From Costus lasius (Eukaryota; Streptophyta; Magnoliopsida; Zingiberales; Costaceae), in assembly GCA_027563935.2 (NCBI GenBank), contig CM050449.1, positions 13,530,501 to 13,594,500 on the forward strand: 64,000 nt of DNA. Direction: 5' to 3'. The notes beneath the pieces were generated by a model. It did not search any database. It had not been told where the DNA came from and worked only from the letters and a program-made list of their open reading frames with translations. The position numbers and the translations under genes are program-made. Of this stretch, positions 36,061-49,200 are shown in pieces (position 1 is the first letter of the stretch; the number at the start of each line of letters is the position of its first letter).

Positions 36061-37925
36061 TAGCCGGCGTCGACGAAGCTTGAAGACCCTGCAAAACGGG
36101 TTCAGCGCCGCTTCCTTTGCTCGCGGGATTGTGCAATGCAGTCAAGTCGAACACGAATGTCGACGATCCTCCTCCTTCTCTTCTGGTGTCGTCTGGCTGC
36201 TCTCCTTGTGCCGGCGACGATTCTCCTTCCCTTCGGCGTCGACCCCCTGCTCCAGCCCTATTCTACTGCCCTCCCTCGTCTTGCTATCCGGCGAGCTAGG
36301 GTTTCGGACGAGCTTCACGCCTGACGCGACTTCGACGGCGTTGCTCCTCCTCCGGCGACGTGTTGTGTACGTCTTTGATCCCCGGTGAAAGGCGAAGCTT
36401 TCCCCTCTATTTTCGGCAGGATCCGAGCTCCGGCGACACTGTTCCGGCGGTACTGTAGCGGCAGCACTACTGTTCCGGTGAACTCCGTAATCTGTGCCAA
36501 CACGTATTTGGCTGGTTCTCGTGTATTTCGACGTCGTGTGGCGATTTACGTTCGCACGTGGCTGCGAACTAGGTTAGTACCTGAACCCTCTCCGTACGTA
36601 TACAAACGCCTATGATCAAACCTGGACTTGTACATCTATCGAACTTGGTTAAGAACATAATCTGATCTGTTTAACCTAATGAACCCGGTATAGCATGATT
36701 AATGATAATTATGATTAAAATGGATTAAGTGGAACACTGTAGCTTATACGATGCTTTAACTTGTTAGGACCTGTTACCTGATCTCGTGCTTATTGGGTTG
36801 GATCTGTACTGTTCATCTACTGTTTGAGGTAGGGATTCTACCTCCTTCCGTTGTTACGGTGCCAACCGCATGTTAGTTACGGCACCTTCTTCTTGCTGAT
36901 TAACCCTGTTGATTACGTTTCTATTCCTGTTCTGCTCTAGTCTTTATCCGTTGACATAAACTGCCTGTATGACACATGGTATGAGTATCGGTATTGCATG
37001 CTAGTCTGTAGAGATAGCTGGTATGAGTATGTTATACGTATGTATGAGGGCTGAATGTCTAGCGATAGATACTTCAGTGTACCTCGATGTACTGCCTGTG
37101 AGATTTCTGTTGAGACGCTGTGTGATCGTCTCTGTGATAGTTTGACCGAGAAAGTCCGATGTTATGGGCTTGAGGTCTGTTATCAGCCCAGTGAGGGGTT
37201 GTACTGAGTGTAGGACGCTACACTAGCGGGTTGTCGACGGACAGTCGTCTCTACTGTTCGGGGAGCCATCAGTAGGGACCACTCTATTTTATAGAGTTGC
37301 GGGTCATGGACCACTACTGTACTAGCTCCCTGTTTTATCTGTCTGAGGACACGTATATTGATACGTATTTGAGTTTGACTATACGATATATGGGACATGT
37401 AGAGTTACTGTGGCAATCTGGTAAACTCTTACACTCTGATCATGCACCATGTGATTTGTTGTATCCCTACTTAGCCTCCGGCTAACCCCCTTTGTTTTGC
37501 CTTCAGGTTCAGGCGCGGCTCCTTCGGGGGCAGATTAGATAGATAGTTTGGTGACTACCAGTCTGGTTTGGTTTTGTATCTGTCGGTCTGTGGTTTATTT
37601 ATGTTTATGATATGTTGGACTCTGTTGACCGCTGCGCCGGTCGTGTATCTGTTGGTTCTGTTGACCGCTGCGCCGGTCATGTTATCTGTTGGTTTGTCAA
37701 CCGCTGCGCCGGTCCTGTTGTTGTTATTTCTGTTGACTGTTGCGCTGGTCTTGTGTCAGTATTATTGCTTTTAGATATTTATGGTCGGGCTGGCCTCTGG
37801 TTATGTTATTTTATTCAGTCTGTACCTTTCAGTTGTCAGGATTGACTTGGTAGGTACAGTGTTGTGCGTCCCGAGGTCCGGGATTCCCGGCGCAGGTTCC
37901 GGATGGATTTTGGGGCGTAACTTGT
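36061..37925 (+). other. Unclassified, LTR-like sequence without a convincing gene
   Basis: It starts abruptly where the chromovirus pol ends. It has a GC-rich first 550 bp, then sequence resembling plant Ty3/gypsy LTR leaders (CAGCCCAGTGAGGGGTTGT; CTTCAGGTTCAGGCGCGG), and ends GAGGTCCGGGATTCCC...GGGGCGTAA. The reading frames present overlap on both strands and lack known domains. It is probably part of an LTR in plus orientation; no partner copy is in the window. Confidence 0.4.
37614..37755. repeat. Four tandem copies of a unit with GACCGCTGCGCCGGTC
   Basis: Copies occur at about 37625, 37662, 37700 and 37736. The first two carry GTTGACCGCTGCGCCGGTC and the last two have small changes. The spacing is about 37 bp. 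The core is close to palindromic. Confidence 0.75.
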
Positions 37926-39194
37926 TGTCACGCCTTGGTCGGATCGGCCTAAAAACAGCGCTTAACCGCTGTCTCAGGGTAGTCCGGCGGAACACCGGAA
38001 CGTGAACACGCTAGGATTTCCGGACAAAACCTCGTCCCTAAATCGAAACCCTAGCCTTCCCGCTTAACTTTTAACCCCAAATTACAATTCATATAGAAAG
38101 AATCGAAAAACCCTAACCCTCATTAGAAAAAACCGAATCGAACCCTTGAATTAATTACCTCCAATTTTGACCAGTCAACGCCGCCGTCCGAATTCAAAAT
38201 CGCAGCGCTGATGTCGTCCCGTGAATTTCTTTCACGCCGCGCCAAATTGCTCTGCTGACGTGAGCCCTGCGTCAGCCGCGAATTCGATTTCCTCAGTTGA
38301 CCGCTTCTCGCATTGACTATCGCCTCGAGACGAACGCGCGCCGCGCTCGTCTTCCTCTTCACTTCGCAACGCCTCCGTCTGCCGGACGCCGCCTGAGCTC
38401 GGAAGGACGCCGGAGAAATTACACTGACAGAGGGGGACCCCCTCGCCCCGCCTTCGGCCTCATTGCCGACCTCCCGGCAGCCGCCCACCGCCGGAATCAC
38501 AGAGGAGCGTCGCTGCTGCAGAAGAGAAGAAACGAGAATAGAGTACGCCGGAGAAGATAGGGAAAACGCCTCTTTATTCGCGTACAAAAACCCTACACTC
38601 CTTTCCTCTCGTTCTCTCACCGGCGGCGTCGCTCGCCGCCGTTTACAGACGCTCAGCTCTCAGTCGCCGCTTCCGTCGCTCGCTGGTAGAGATTGCTCCA
38701 GAACTCGATCACGCCTCGCCGATCACTCGATGATCTCTCCGCCATCCCCTCGCTGCTGCTCGCCTCTTCGATTTATAGAGGAGGCGACGCCGCCTCTCGA
38801 TTCTACCTCCGCTCGGACCGCGTCCGCGTGCTTCGCGCCGCTCGTCCGAGGAAACCGCGCTGCCGCCAGTCTTTGCCCGCGTCCGAGTCTTGTGTACGCG
38901 CCGAAGCCTCCGCATCCGAAGTTCTCGCGCCTCACTCCGAAGCTTCCGTCGAAGACCTTGCTAACGCCGTCGCCCGCTCCGTGTCCGCCGATCTCGGGGA
39001 GAAGCTCGCGTCCAAACTTCGGATGACGCCGCACGCGATCGTCGCGGAGAAAGAATGCGTATGTGTCCGAATTTCAGGTCAAAATCCCCAATTGGATTCG
39101 GCGTTGACCGGCTGAATCCCTCTCTTTGTTTATCTTCGGGCTTGGGTAAGGCCCAATCTTATCTGGGCTGAACCGATGATTCCAGAGCCTAACA
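37926..39194 (-). mobile_element. Solo LTR of the gag-only family
   Basis: Read on the minus strand it starts TGTTAGGCTCTGG and ends GGCGTGACA. It is colinear with the element B LTR: GGGCCTTACCCAAGCCC leader, GC-rich middle, TTGACTGGTCAAAATTGG, then GATCCGACCAAGGCGTGACA, where element B has GATCCGACTAGGGCGTGACA. It is 1269 bp and has no interior on either side. The 5-bp flanks (CTTGT, TATGC) do not match, so it is not a simple single-insertion solo LTR. Reading frames on both strands in the GC-rich middle are not taken as genes. Confidence 0.8.
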
Positions 39195-41785
39195 TATGCC
39201 CTATAGATTTCGGTAGCTTATAAACATATACTTTGTCTATGGACTTCAATGAACCACAGGTAAACATGATTCTATATTTGTGGTTGTCGATCAATTTTCT
39301 ATAATTCACCGGTACCATTAAACTGTACCATATGTTGGTACCAACATTGGTGCCCTGTGTCGGTACCAACATCTGGTAGATTAACCTCACGAGTGACTCG
39401 AGAGATCAAACAGTGAGAGAAGTTTCTAAATTTGCTTTCTCATCATTAGCTTTATAATTCTTTCAACATATTTGATTAGAAAGTCTAGCCATTGATTTAT
39501 GTTCTTTGTGATTTATATGTTCTTCAATGCACTTAATTTTATGGCTGAATGATCAGTGTGATATCTTATGATTGTACAGGTGGCCGCAAAGTTATCAGAA
39601 GTTAAATTCCATGGCATGTAGTTTCGTTTTCCCTTCGGAGGGAATTGAAACTGGGCATTTGACGTGGCGTGGCTCCTCACTCGCTTTGTGTTCACTAACT
39701 TGGAGCATCGATCAAAATCAATATTCGTTCGTGTTAAATCGAAACTGGAGACAAAGTTAAAGAGGAAAAAAGAAAGCTAGCTTAGTGCTGGTGGATGTTC
39801 TAAGTTAATGGAGTTTGATTTAACAAATTCAAATATTCAACTTCTAGAGGAGGCACATCAGAGATGACAAATGTCTCTCTTTTAACTCAATCATGCAAGT
39901 TGGAGTGTTCTGTAATTGTGGTTGAAGAATATTAGTTTCCAAAGTTGCTCTGATTCTGACTTGTGCATATTGTAATTCTTACTTTGCACGATTTCTTGAT
40001 TCTTTCATGTCCCCAACCTGTTAATATATTCACTGATGCATCTCTTATATGGTACCTATTTGAGTTGATGCACTTTTCTAGCCTTAATTAGTAGCCTTGA
40101 TGATAACTAGAGAAGGCATTTCAATCATATATTTTTCTTCAACCGAGACTTCTTTGCTTGATGCTAATTGTCTTCTTGTGGTGAGACCAAATCCAGCAGC
40201 TCAAGATGCTGATGGCTGAGATACATGTGATATTCTCTCTTTTCTTTATATGCCTACTCAGCTTTAGCATGCTTGCTCATTTCCATTTTTATCAGCGCTG
40301 CACAATGTTTTGATTTCAACTCATCTGATACTTTCATGGAATTTGTCTACGGTAAAGAACTGTTTTCTTAATTGAATGCAAATGTATGATGATTGTTGCT
40401 TATGTGTGTACTGTTGTGTATGTTCACCATGCTGGAAATTTCATTAGATGAATGTGTTATAGTTCTCTTACAAAATATTTTTGAAAATTTTGAGAAATGG
40501 CCACTTGAGGCCATGTAGTCTGTGTCTATAACTTTAATGATGTATTCTTTATCTACTATTAATAAATCTTCTTAAAAAACTGTCTGGATTAGGTTGGTGG
40601 TGATTGTTCTATTTGTCACTTCTGCAGTAAAGTATGCATCATTGCCCTAATTTGAACTCAAGTTACTAAGTTAAAAGTCTGAAGGATAACTCTTTATAGA
40701 TTCTCATTTTCATCTCAAGCTTAATCCGCAGTAAAGGTTTACGAGATATCAAACACCTTTTCTTCCGGTTTCCAATTGCCCTACAAATTTCCAAGAATGA
40801 TTATGCTTATTATAGGGTCAAAGCATGTTATTTGCCAAGCAAATCTCTCTACACAGTGATCACCATGGCACAAAACAACTGATTTGAAAACTATCCAGGA
40901 CATAATCAAATGGTCTCTGAAAAAAAATCTATGATATGCCCATCACGCTTTAGTGGAGAAATGTGCAAATGGTTTCTTTGTATGTTGCATGGCTGTGCCC
41001 CATTTAGCTCGCACATTTTCATAAGCACTTACCATGTCACCTACCCTCGCCTCAACTAAGAGACCAGGATGGACCTATGCTCTATTATTGATTTGAGTCA
41101 TCTAATTCCATTCTTCACTTTGTTTACATACAAAGAAAGTAGAATTGCAAAAAAGAAGAGTAGCCTTCATCTGCCACATCTTTATTTTGAATTCAGCACT
41201 CAAGAATCTTTCTTTTCTGAACTTTTCTAAATTTACAACTATTGCAAAACTTTTTATTGTTTTTCATCCATCAGCATCCATTCACTAGATATCAATCACC
41301 TCCAATCAATCAAGCTATAGCATCCAATAGAAGGGGTAGTGAAATTCTCATACCGCTTACAAGCTCCATAGCTCCCAATCCTGAGATGAGCACAATAACC
41401 CTGCCCAACTTGTCATCATCTAGATGAGCCCAAGACACCTGATCAGATTGCACTAACTCTTGCTTCCACTGGACGTTCCTTTGAGTTGTCATCCCGCAAC
41501 ACGTATAATTTTAAACGCCTAAAGAAATGGTGAAAGCATCGTCTCTTTTCAAATCCTCTCTTATGGAGCTGTCTCTCTAAAGTCCCTTTGGCAATCATAG
41601 ATCCCTGAGACGCAACTGGTTGTGCGTTCTAAATGGGCACTTTTAATTTGAGGCCCGCTATGGATGACATATTGATAGTAGAGGCATCCCCCCCACCGTC
41701 TCTCTAATTATTTCACCCTTTAGATCACCACTCTAGCACGTGTGGTCAATAGGCTATGTGCTGAGGCATGCTTCCTTTTTTGTGC
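39195..41785. other. Gene-poor spacer upstream of the WAT1-related gene
   Basis: AT-rich, with only short frames that show no domain. A possible orphan exon after an acceptor near 39580 (VAAKLSEVKFHG then stop) was not recognised. The distal part should contain WAT1-related upstream regulatory sequence. Confidence 0.5.
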
Positions 41786-41794
41786 TATATAAAT
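41786..41794 (+). promoter_or_regulatory. TATA box candidate for the WAT1-related gene
   Basis: TATATAAAT lies about 110 bases before the ATG at 41901, a normal spacing for a plant gene with a short leader. No other TATA-like motif is as close. Confidence 0.6.
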
Positions 41795-41900
41795 CTGCAT
41801 TAAGCTTTCAAGATCTGCATGCACTACAAACTTATTGGAGTGAGAAGTGTGTGTGTGTGTTCTCTAGCCAGATCATATCACATAGGAAAAAAGAAATACC

Positions 41901-44338
41901 ATGGCCTTTAGTGAGTCTTGGAGGAGTTCAAAGCCATACCTGGCTATGATCTTCTTGCAGTTTGGCTATGCTGGTATGTTCATAGTTTCAGTGGCCTCTC
42001 TCAAGCGAGGGATGAGCCACTATGTTCTGGTTGTCTACCGAAATGCTGTTGCTGTTGCTGTCATCAGTCCATTTGCACTGTGGTTTGAAAGGTCATGCTC
42101 TCTCTAACATGAACTCTGAACAAAGTAATTTATGTACTTAATTTGTTTTTACACTGTAGTGCAGCGTAAGCACAAATTAAGCCTCCATGAAAGAAAAGAA
42201 AAGAAGTAAAACTAGTTTTCATGCATGGCTTTTAACCTGTGTCATTATTCAGATTAATCTTCTCACTCGTGAATTCAGCCAGTCATCCAACTGTCTACAT
42301 GCATATTTAAGAATTCCAATAAAGCATGGAAAAAAAAGTGAATCTAAAAGCCAAGTGCCTATACCAAAAAGTAGAGCTGATCTTGCTAGGTCATTTGTTT
42401 CAGATTATATAGACAGTGTATCCGACATGACCTGAACCAAGGAAAGAAGGCTCTCCTTCTTTTTTCACCTCTGCTCTTTGTCCCCCATTAGCATATATAC
42501 TGAATATCTGTTTTGTGTGCTAGAGTAGTTGCTCTGAATTTGATTGCCTTTCTGTCAATTGAAAGGCAATATTACGAATAACCCCATGGGCCCAACAAAC
42601 ACTAGGTGAGTGCATGTAGTTCATCTTTCACTCGTTATAATGGTTATAGATATATCCAACTGAGAATTCTTTTACTTACTCCGAGCTAGTGTTTAATACT
42701 GCAAATTCAGAAAAGTCACATATTTATTGCATTTTTGTGCTCCTTTTTCATTAATATGACTACTGGATATCTGAAATTTGTAGATTATTTGTCAAGCTTT
42801 TGTCTAAGATAAAGCACTTATTTTTTGTGTTAAAGTGTCCTTTTTTTTCATTTTTATCATGGGAATCACTTGTTATAAAGATTAAGATAGTGCCCTTTCT
42901 TTTTCAATTACTAGTAATAATTTTTGGTTTCTATTTCACTGCAGGAAACTGAGGCCCAAGATGACACTTCGAATTTTTCTGAAAATTATGGCTCTTGCCC
43001 TTCTGGAGTATATTTCAATCTATTTCCCACTCACAATTTCATTTGTTTTTCTGATCAGTTGAACTATATTCTGATGAGTGATTGATAAATATTTTGCAGG
43101 CCTGTTCTTGACCAAAACTTCTACTACTTGGGAACCAAGTACACATCGGCTAGTTTTTCTTCTGCTCTTTACAATGTACTGCCAGCAATGACATTTGTAA
43201 ATGCTCTTGTTCTAAGGTGAAGTTAAAGCTCCATCTCTTTTTCTTTACATGCTATATCGGAGATGCTATCAAACATCTGAACTTACAGAAAACGCATAAA
43301 CTTGTGTCATTAGAATGGAAAAGGTAGACATCAAGAAACGACACAGTCAAGCCAAGATTATAGGAACTCTGGTCACAGTGATCGGTGCACTGATCATGAT
43401 ATTGTACAAAGGCCCAATCATCGAGTTCATATGGAACAAAGGTCGACACAACCATGCTGAAGCTGCCACCCAGAATGACAGCCACTGGCTCATAGGCACA
43501 TTCATGCTGTTGTTCAGTTGCTTCTGCTGGTCTGCGTTTTTCATTCTACAAGTAATCAAAAAATGCTCTTGTTTCCATCACTACACACTACTTATTCCAC
43601 AGTTTCTGGAACTGATAATCACTCACGCATGGCTACTGTTTAATTGCATGGCGCAGTCAAATACCTTGAAGTCATACCCTGCAGAGCTTTCCCTGAGTGC
43701 CCTAATATGCGTCATGGGTACTATTATAGGCGGCTCACTTGGACTTGTCATGGAACGCGGCGCAGAGCCTTGGATCATAGGATTTGACACGAGGCTCCTC
43801 GCTGCAGTTTACTCTGTAAGATTATTCAGATCATAACCGAGCTGTATCTTGTAAACCAAACGAATTGAATCATGCAGATACTGATTTCTTTGCTCTTGCA
43901 GGGCATAATGTGCACAGGAATAGCATTTTATTTTCAGGCAGTGGTGACGAAGGAGAGAGGACCTGTCTTTGTGACAGCTTTCAACCCTCTTTGCATGATC
44001 ATAGTGGCTGTCATGGGTTCCATCATTTTAGCAGAGGAGATCACTTTAGGGAGGTAATTAGGCCAGCTACTACTCTTTCAGCCATTTTAGATTACTTTTT
44101 AATTATGCTAACTCAGCTTGTGTATGTTAGGTTGATTGGTGCAGCAGTTATAGTGATTGGCCTCTACTCTCTTATATGGGGGAAGAGCAGTGACCACGCA
44201 AACCTCTCCATGGAAAACAGTGAGAAGCAAGGAAAACTCGAGCTTCCAAGGACTTCAAACGGTGCCATGATGCTGAACTCCGACGACGATGCCACCATTT
44301 TGGACATCCCAGCGTTGAAGAAACCTGGACTGAAATAA
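41901..44338 (+). CDS. WAT1-related (nodulin MtN21/EamA family) transporter
   Basis: Seven exons: 41901-42091, 42945-43007, 43100-43216, 43314-43551, 43657-43815, 43902-44053, 44131-44338. Together they make 1128 nt, 375 residues plus stop, with all junctions GT-AG. Two EamA (drug/metabolite transporter) repeats give about ten membrane helices. Family motifs are visible: YLAMIFLQFGYAGMFIVSV, HYVLVVYRNAVA, LLEPVLDQNFYYLGTKYTSA, YNVLPAMTFV, RGPVFVTAFNPLCMIIVAV and ILAEEITLGRLIGAAVIVIG. The C-terminal tail of about 55 residues is hydrophilic and Ser/Asp-rich. Members of this family export auxin, amino acids or other metabolites at the tonoplast or plasma membrane; the substrate here cannot be assigned. 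Intron 4 (43552-43656, 105 nt) has no stop and keeps the frame, so its retention would insert 35 residues. Confidence 0.94.
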
Positions 44339-46213
44339 CCAAGCAATTGTGCTGCCATTAACTAGCAAGTAGAGCAGCAGTATTATTGTGTTGTACTTGT
44401 ACTAGTGTTATTAATGGAGTAGCTAGCTATAGCTCTTCTGTTTCAGTGCTAATTCTGATCAGCAAATTATTTGTAAGGATCTGAATGAGGCTTGCTGTCA
44501 TATTTTCATCAGCTGTTGCTATCAATAAATTAAGGCTAATCTTCATGTATCATCTGAATCGTTGTCATTATTGGACCTACCTTTTCCACTTTTAGAAGGT
44601 TATCCAGCTCAATAATTGTTGCCCTTCTTTATCAACTATGACCACTACAGTGCTCGTACCTGAGATGCTGGAGAATCGTAGGGTGGTTCAAATGAATGTC
44701 TGAGACTGGCTTTACTCTGCTTTTCCATGATAGGAGCTCAATTGATTGTCTATATTGTCCTAACTCTAGGATTAGCTGCTAGACATTGATATTATTGGGA
44801 AGATACAGTAGGAGAATCAATCAATGTATCCTCACTGATTCGAGTGCACAATCTCATGCTTTAGAGAGAGAGTGAAAGGGGCAGAGATTTCTTTAGTTGC
44901 AGATACAGGCAGTCTTGTTCCATTGCAGGTCGATTAGGTCAGAGATAAAATATTCTAAGACCCAGATCGTATCTTTTGGAATGATCGGAAATAAAATATG
45001 CAAAAAGGCCACCATATCTTTCTTATTCCAGGTGGATTCAATAAATGTTTTCCTTCTTCATCTCCAAATAAATATTTTTTTAATCAATTAGGAGAGTAGA
45101 GCGGACAAAATTTGACCCGACCTACTGATCCAACCCAACTCAACACAAAGTTATGCGAGTTCGGATCAGTTATAATCGTGTTCGATCATAAATAGATCAA
45201 CCCATTTATGACTCGAAAATAATCGAATCATGATGGGTTATAAACGGGTTGACTCACTTAACCCGATTACACTATATATTTTTATATATAAATTTTAAAT
45301 ATAGTTCCGTTCTAACTCCCAATGCTAGCTTATAAACTCAAATCTTTTAACCCAAATTTTAGCTCATACCAAGCCTAAATTTTAGTAGAATTTTTATCAA
45401 TTTATTATTTATATATAAAATATAAATAATAAATTTATAATCAAGTTATATCAAGTTAAGCAGATCGAGTTAATAAATAACTTATTTAATAAATAAATTA
45501 TTCAGATTATGTCATATTAACCCAATTAAATTTGAGTCATATTCAAATTAGATAATTTAATTAATTAAATGAATCATATTCAAGTTCACTTAATTGGGTC
45601 ACAAGTACCGCTAATATAAATTCGTTTATGATCTGATCTAAATTACCAGATCTATAGAGTTATAAATCGTAACAAGTGCCCTAAAGGGGCATACTGCATA
45701 CCTCATTTGGCGGATCCAGCTCAAAAGTATATTTTTAATTTTTTGTCTTATATTAGTGAAAGTAACAATAAATATTTTTATTTAAATTTTATGATATACA
45801 TACTATTAATACTTTATAAGAAAATTAATGAGCTAATTGTACTTTGTCCTCATAATTTAAATCATACCACTGTACCCGCATAATTTGCTAACTAATTCAC
45901 TCTGTACATATTTTGATTAATTATTTATCAAAATTTATCATTATAAATTTAGGGAATATCGGAAAATGGATTACGATAATAAATTATAGGGGAAAATCGA
46001 TGTTTAAATGAGTAAATAAACGCAATTATAAACTCCACCTCTCGAATAAATGAAGCTAATTGAACCGTACCGACTTCTAATTGGATGCGCTCATCGAATT
46101 CTTCCTTTCGGCTTTCGATCGTTCCTCGAATTTTGATCGCATTCTCCGCAACTGGAACGGTGTGTGACGAGACAAAGGGCGGCGAGAGAAGATAGAACAG
46201 AGAGGACAAAACA
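44339..46213. other. Intergenic region between the WAT1-related and p24 genes
   Basis: The first several hundred bases are probably the WAT1-related 3' UTR. From 45090 to 45660 it is AT-rich and repetitive, with TTGACCCGACC-like and AACCCATTTATGACTCG segments that look like an old MITE; the ends are not firm. The p24 leader and promoter lie at about 46080-46213, where GC content rises. Confidence 0.5.
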
Positions 46214-49200
46214 ATGGGGACGACAGGTGGCGCCGTGATCCAACCGTCCGCCGCAGTGATGCTGTTCGCCGCCTGGCTTCTCGCCCACACTCCCGCCGCT
46301 TCGGGGCTGTGGCTGGCTCTGCCGCCGTCCGGGACCAAGTGCGTGTCGGAGGAGATCCATGTCGGCGTCGTCGCCTTGGCCGATTACTCCGTTGGACACG
46401 AGGACGATGGCCACATCACGCCCACCATCTCTGCCAAGGTGCTCTTTCTCTCTGCTTCCGAGTTTGATTTCTTCACCCTTGCTGGACATTAATTTGCTCG
46501 CTTATCATGTTTAAATGTGCCTTCTTGCGCTGAAGTCTCTGGGTAAAAGACGTGTCCTTTAGTTGTCATCTTGCTTAAACATGAAACCCGAGGATGAGGT
46601 TTATGTATTGGATGATGAACTTTCGTATTTCGGAGATGACAAGTTTGGAATCTTGAATGATCTTTAATCTAGGGTTCTCCTCCATTAGTTTAGTTACACA
46701 TTGACCAAGATTTGGGTTATCGAATCCGTATAAATTTAAAGATGTCAATAAATTAAGGGATATGGCTGTTGGTAAAATTCCCTAATAATAGAAGAGAATA
46801 AATGGTAAGAGGAAAGCAAAAAACACAATATTAAAGAGAAGCTGTTTTGATTCATTCGTACATAAAAATGATACATTTCATCCTTATATTACCCACCTAC
46901 AAGTGATCGACATATAAAACAAAATTCACTTTGTTGTTTTATTTTCTTACTTTTTTTTTTGATAAATTTAAAATTAATTAAGTGGCCATGAAAAAATTGG
47001 CCCAGCAAAACATATTACATTACACTTTTGAGTAAAGTCTCAGAAATTAGAATATCTTAACTTCAGTGTGAAAAAGAGCAAGCTCTAACTCTACTCAAGT
47101 TATTAAGATTAATCAATGACAAATTGAACAAGAGGTCCCCGTCCATCTTATCTTGAAAAACTTTTTTATTTCTTGCTTTACCTTGTTTATTTATCAATAT
47201 GAAGGTGACCAAACAAGAAACTTTGGAAGTGATGTGTACTTTGCTTTACTACTAACTGCAAGTATGACGGCTTTGTCGTAATAGTACTAAAGTGTCGATC
47301 CCACAGGGACAGTGATGAAGTACCAAAAGATTATAAATTAATAGCTAGACAATTAGATTAGATGTTTTGAGATTACGAAACATAAAGCTAATGTAACTTA
47401 AGGTAAACCGAATCCAACAAGAGAAAGCTACGAGGAGAAAATAAGGGTTAGAGATATCGGAACTTCGGGTTCGTTTCGTTGATGAATCTCAGATTCAAAT
47501 AAGTTAAAATTATAGCAAAACAATTTTAAAAGTGCTCAAAGAAATATCAAAAGGTACATATTATCCTCTTTTGACGGTGTAATTTGGTATCAATCTAGAT
47601 CGACGTCCTACTTTCGTGGCTAACCGGACCTAGATCGATCCATTGGGTTCAGAGATACTATAAAATTCCTCATACAAATCTTGCCTCATTTCTTGACAGC
47701 TCGGTGTATGTTCGATCTAGCAGATCTAGCATCGTAATTCACCTTTCGGTCCTTCTTGCGGAGCCTAAGAAAAGTAATTGCGTGGCCAACGCAACACTAG
47801 CAGTAAAATAACATAGAACGAATAAACATAAGATAAAATTGACATATACTACGAAATAACAAGTTCGAAAACAAGATACATTCAACGAGACTACATCCTT
47901 AGTTCTGATAAAGAGATTACGCTATTATAGTGTCGTTTGAGTACAAATCTCTCGAAAAAGAAAGAAATAAAGTAAAGATTCGAAGATAGAAAAGGGTAAA
48001 CTCTTCAAAGAAGGCAGCAATCTTCTCTTCTTCAAGCCTTTTGGAATGTACGCACAAGGGATCTTCTTCTCTCAAACTTTCACCAAGAACTCTACCTCCA
48101 GCCAAGACTCATCCCCAATACAAGAGGCTTTTCACCCATTTTATAGAACCAAAACCAACTTCTGAACGTATGACTTGATAGCTCTCTTAATTAACAACGT
48201 TTTGACACCAAAAACGTCCAAAACGGAGCTATAATGAGAGAGTTTTTGCTCTTTTAAGTTTAGGCTGCGCAAGAGTGATTATGGGTGTAATAAAGATTAC
48301 GGGCATGGTTGTAATGTCGACATCGATACTCTTCAGCTCCTGAAACATTCATACGCTTAAGGGCCATTAAAAGCTTATCGTAATGACACAAAAAACTCTC
48401 AAATCGGAGTTGTAATGGAAAAGTTATAACCAATTTAATGCAGTCCTTCAATGCACTTAATGCTCTTAATACCATTACGGGTGTAATGAGATTATGGGCA
48501 TTCCCGTAATTTCTGTAGCAAACTCTGTTTCGTCTAAAATTTTACGGGTGAGTTGACCTTTGACTTGACTTGAATTCCGGCCATAGTATGATATCAAAGG
48601 TCGCCGATGTGAAGATTACGGACAAGGTGAAATTACGGCTATACTCGTAATGTCTTATGTAGAAGTTTTTGTCTTACGAAAGGCTTCTTTTAAGAAAGTT
48701 GAGGGCACGCCTTCAGAATATGATTATGCTTGAATGAAAATAGGCTTCTTGAGAATTCAAACTGGAAATTACGGTCATAATGCAGATTATGACCTTATGA
48801 CCTTGGCCGTAATTCTAAAAATTAGCTTCATTTGAAGTGAAACTTCTCGTCAAGGTTCTTGATTCACTCGGGGATATGAATATACCTCCAAATAGTTTTA
48901 GAAATGAGTGAATTATCTTGTATTCATTAAACACGACAAGAAGTGAAGCTTCTGAAGAAAATCAATGAAATAAGCTGAAAAGAGATATAAAATCATGAAA
49001 ATATATCTTGATTCACATGTAAATATTAGTCTCAATGACTATAAAAATATGAGACATCAGGAAGCAAGTTTTATTTGGCCTCCTAAAACAGATACTAAAG
49101 TTAAATTATCAAACATCCTGCCTTAATTTAACTTTAGATTTGGCTGTTAATTAATCTTCCTACGTGGACAAAACTTTGAGTCTTCAGTAGTCATAAAAAT

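Noticed and set aside
38463..39115. Long plus-strand frames resembling an Arg/Ala/Ser-rich organelle-targeted protein
   Set aside because: They lie within a solo LTR colinear with the element B LTR, have counterparts on the opposite strand, and show no domain.
42187..42435. An 82-codon frame between WAT1 exons 1 and 2
   Set aside because: It lies in intron 1, has no domain, and the exon 1 to exon 2 junction is in phase without it.
43315..43836. A single 173-codon exon of the WAT1-related gene
   Set aside because: The family alignment shows SAFFILQ followed directly by SNTLKSYPAEL; the 35 extra codons between them are bounded by GT and AG and are an intron.
45096..45613. hAT-type MITE (TAGAGCGGACAAA on the left; TAGCGGTACTTG read inward on the right)
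   Set aside because: The ends are only loosely similar and no target duplication was found; mentioned only in the intergenic entry.
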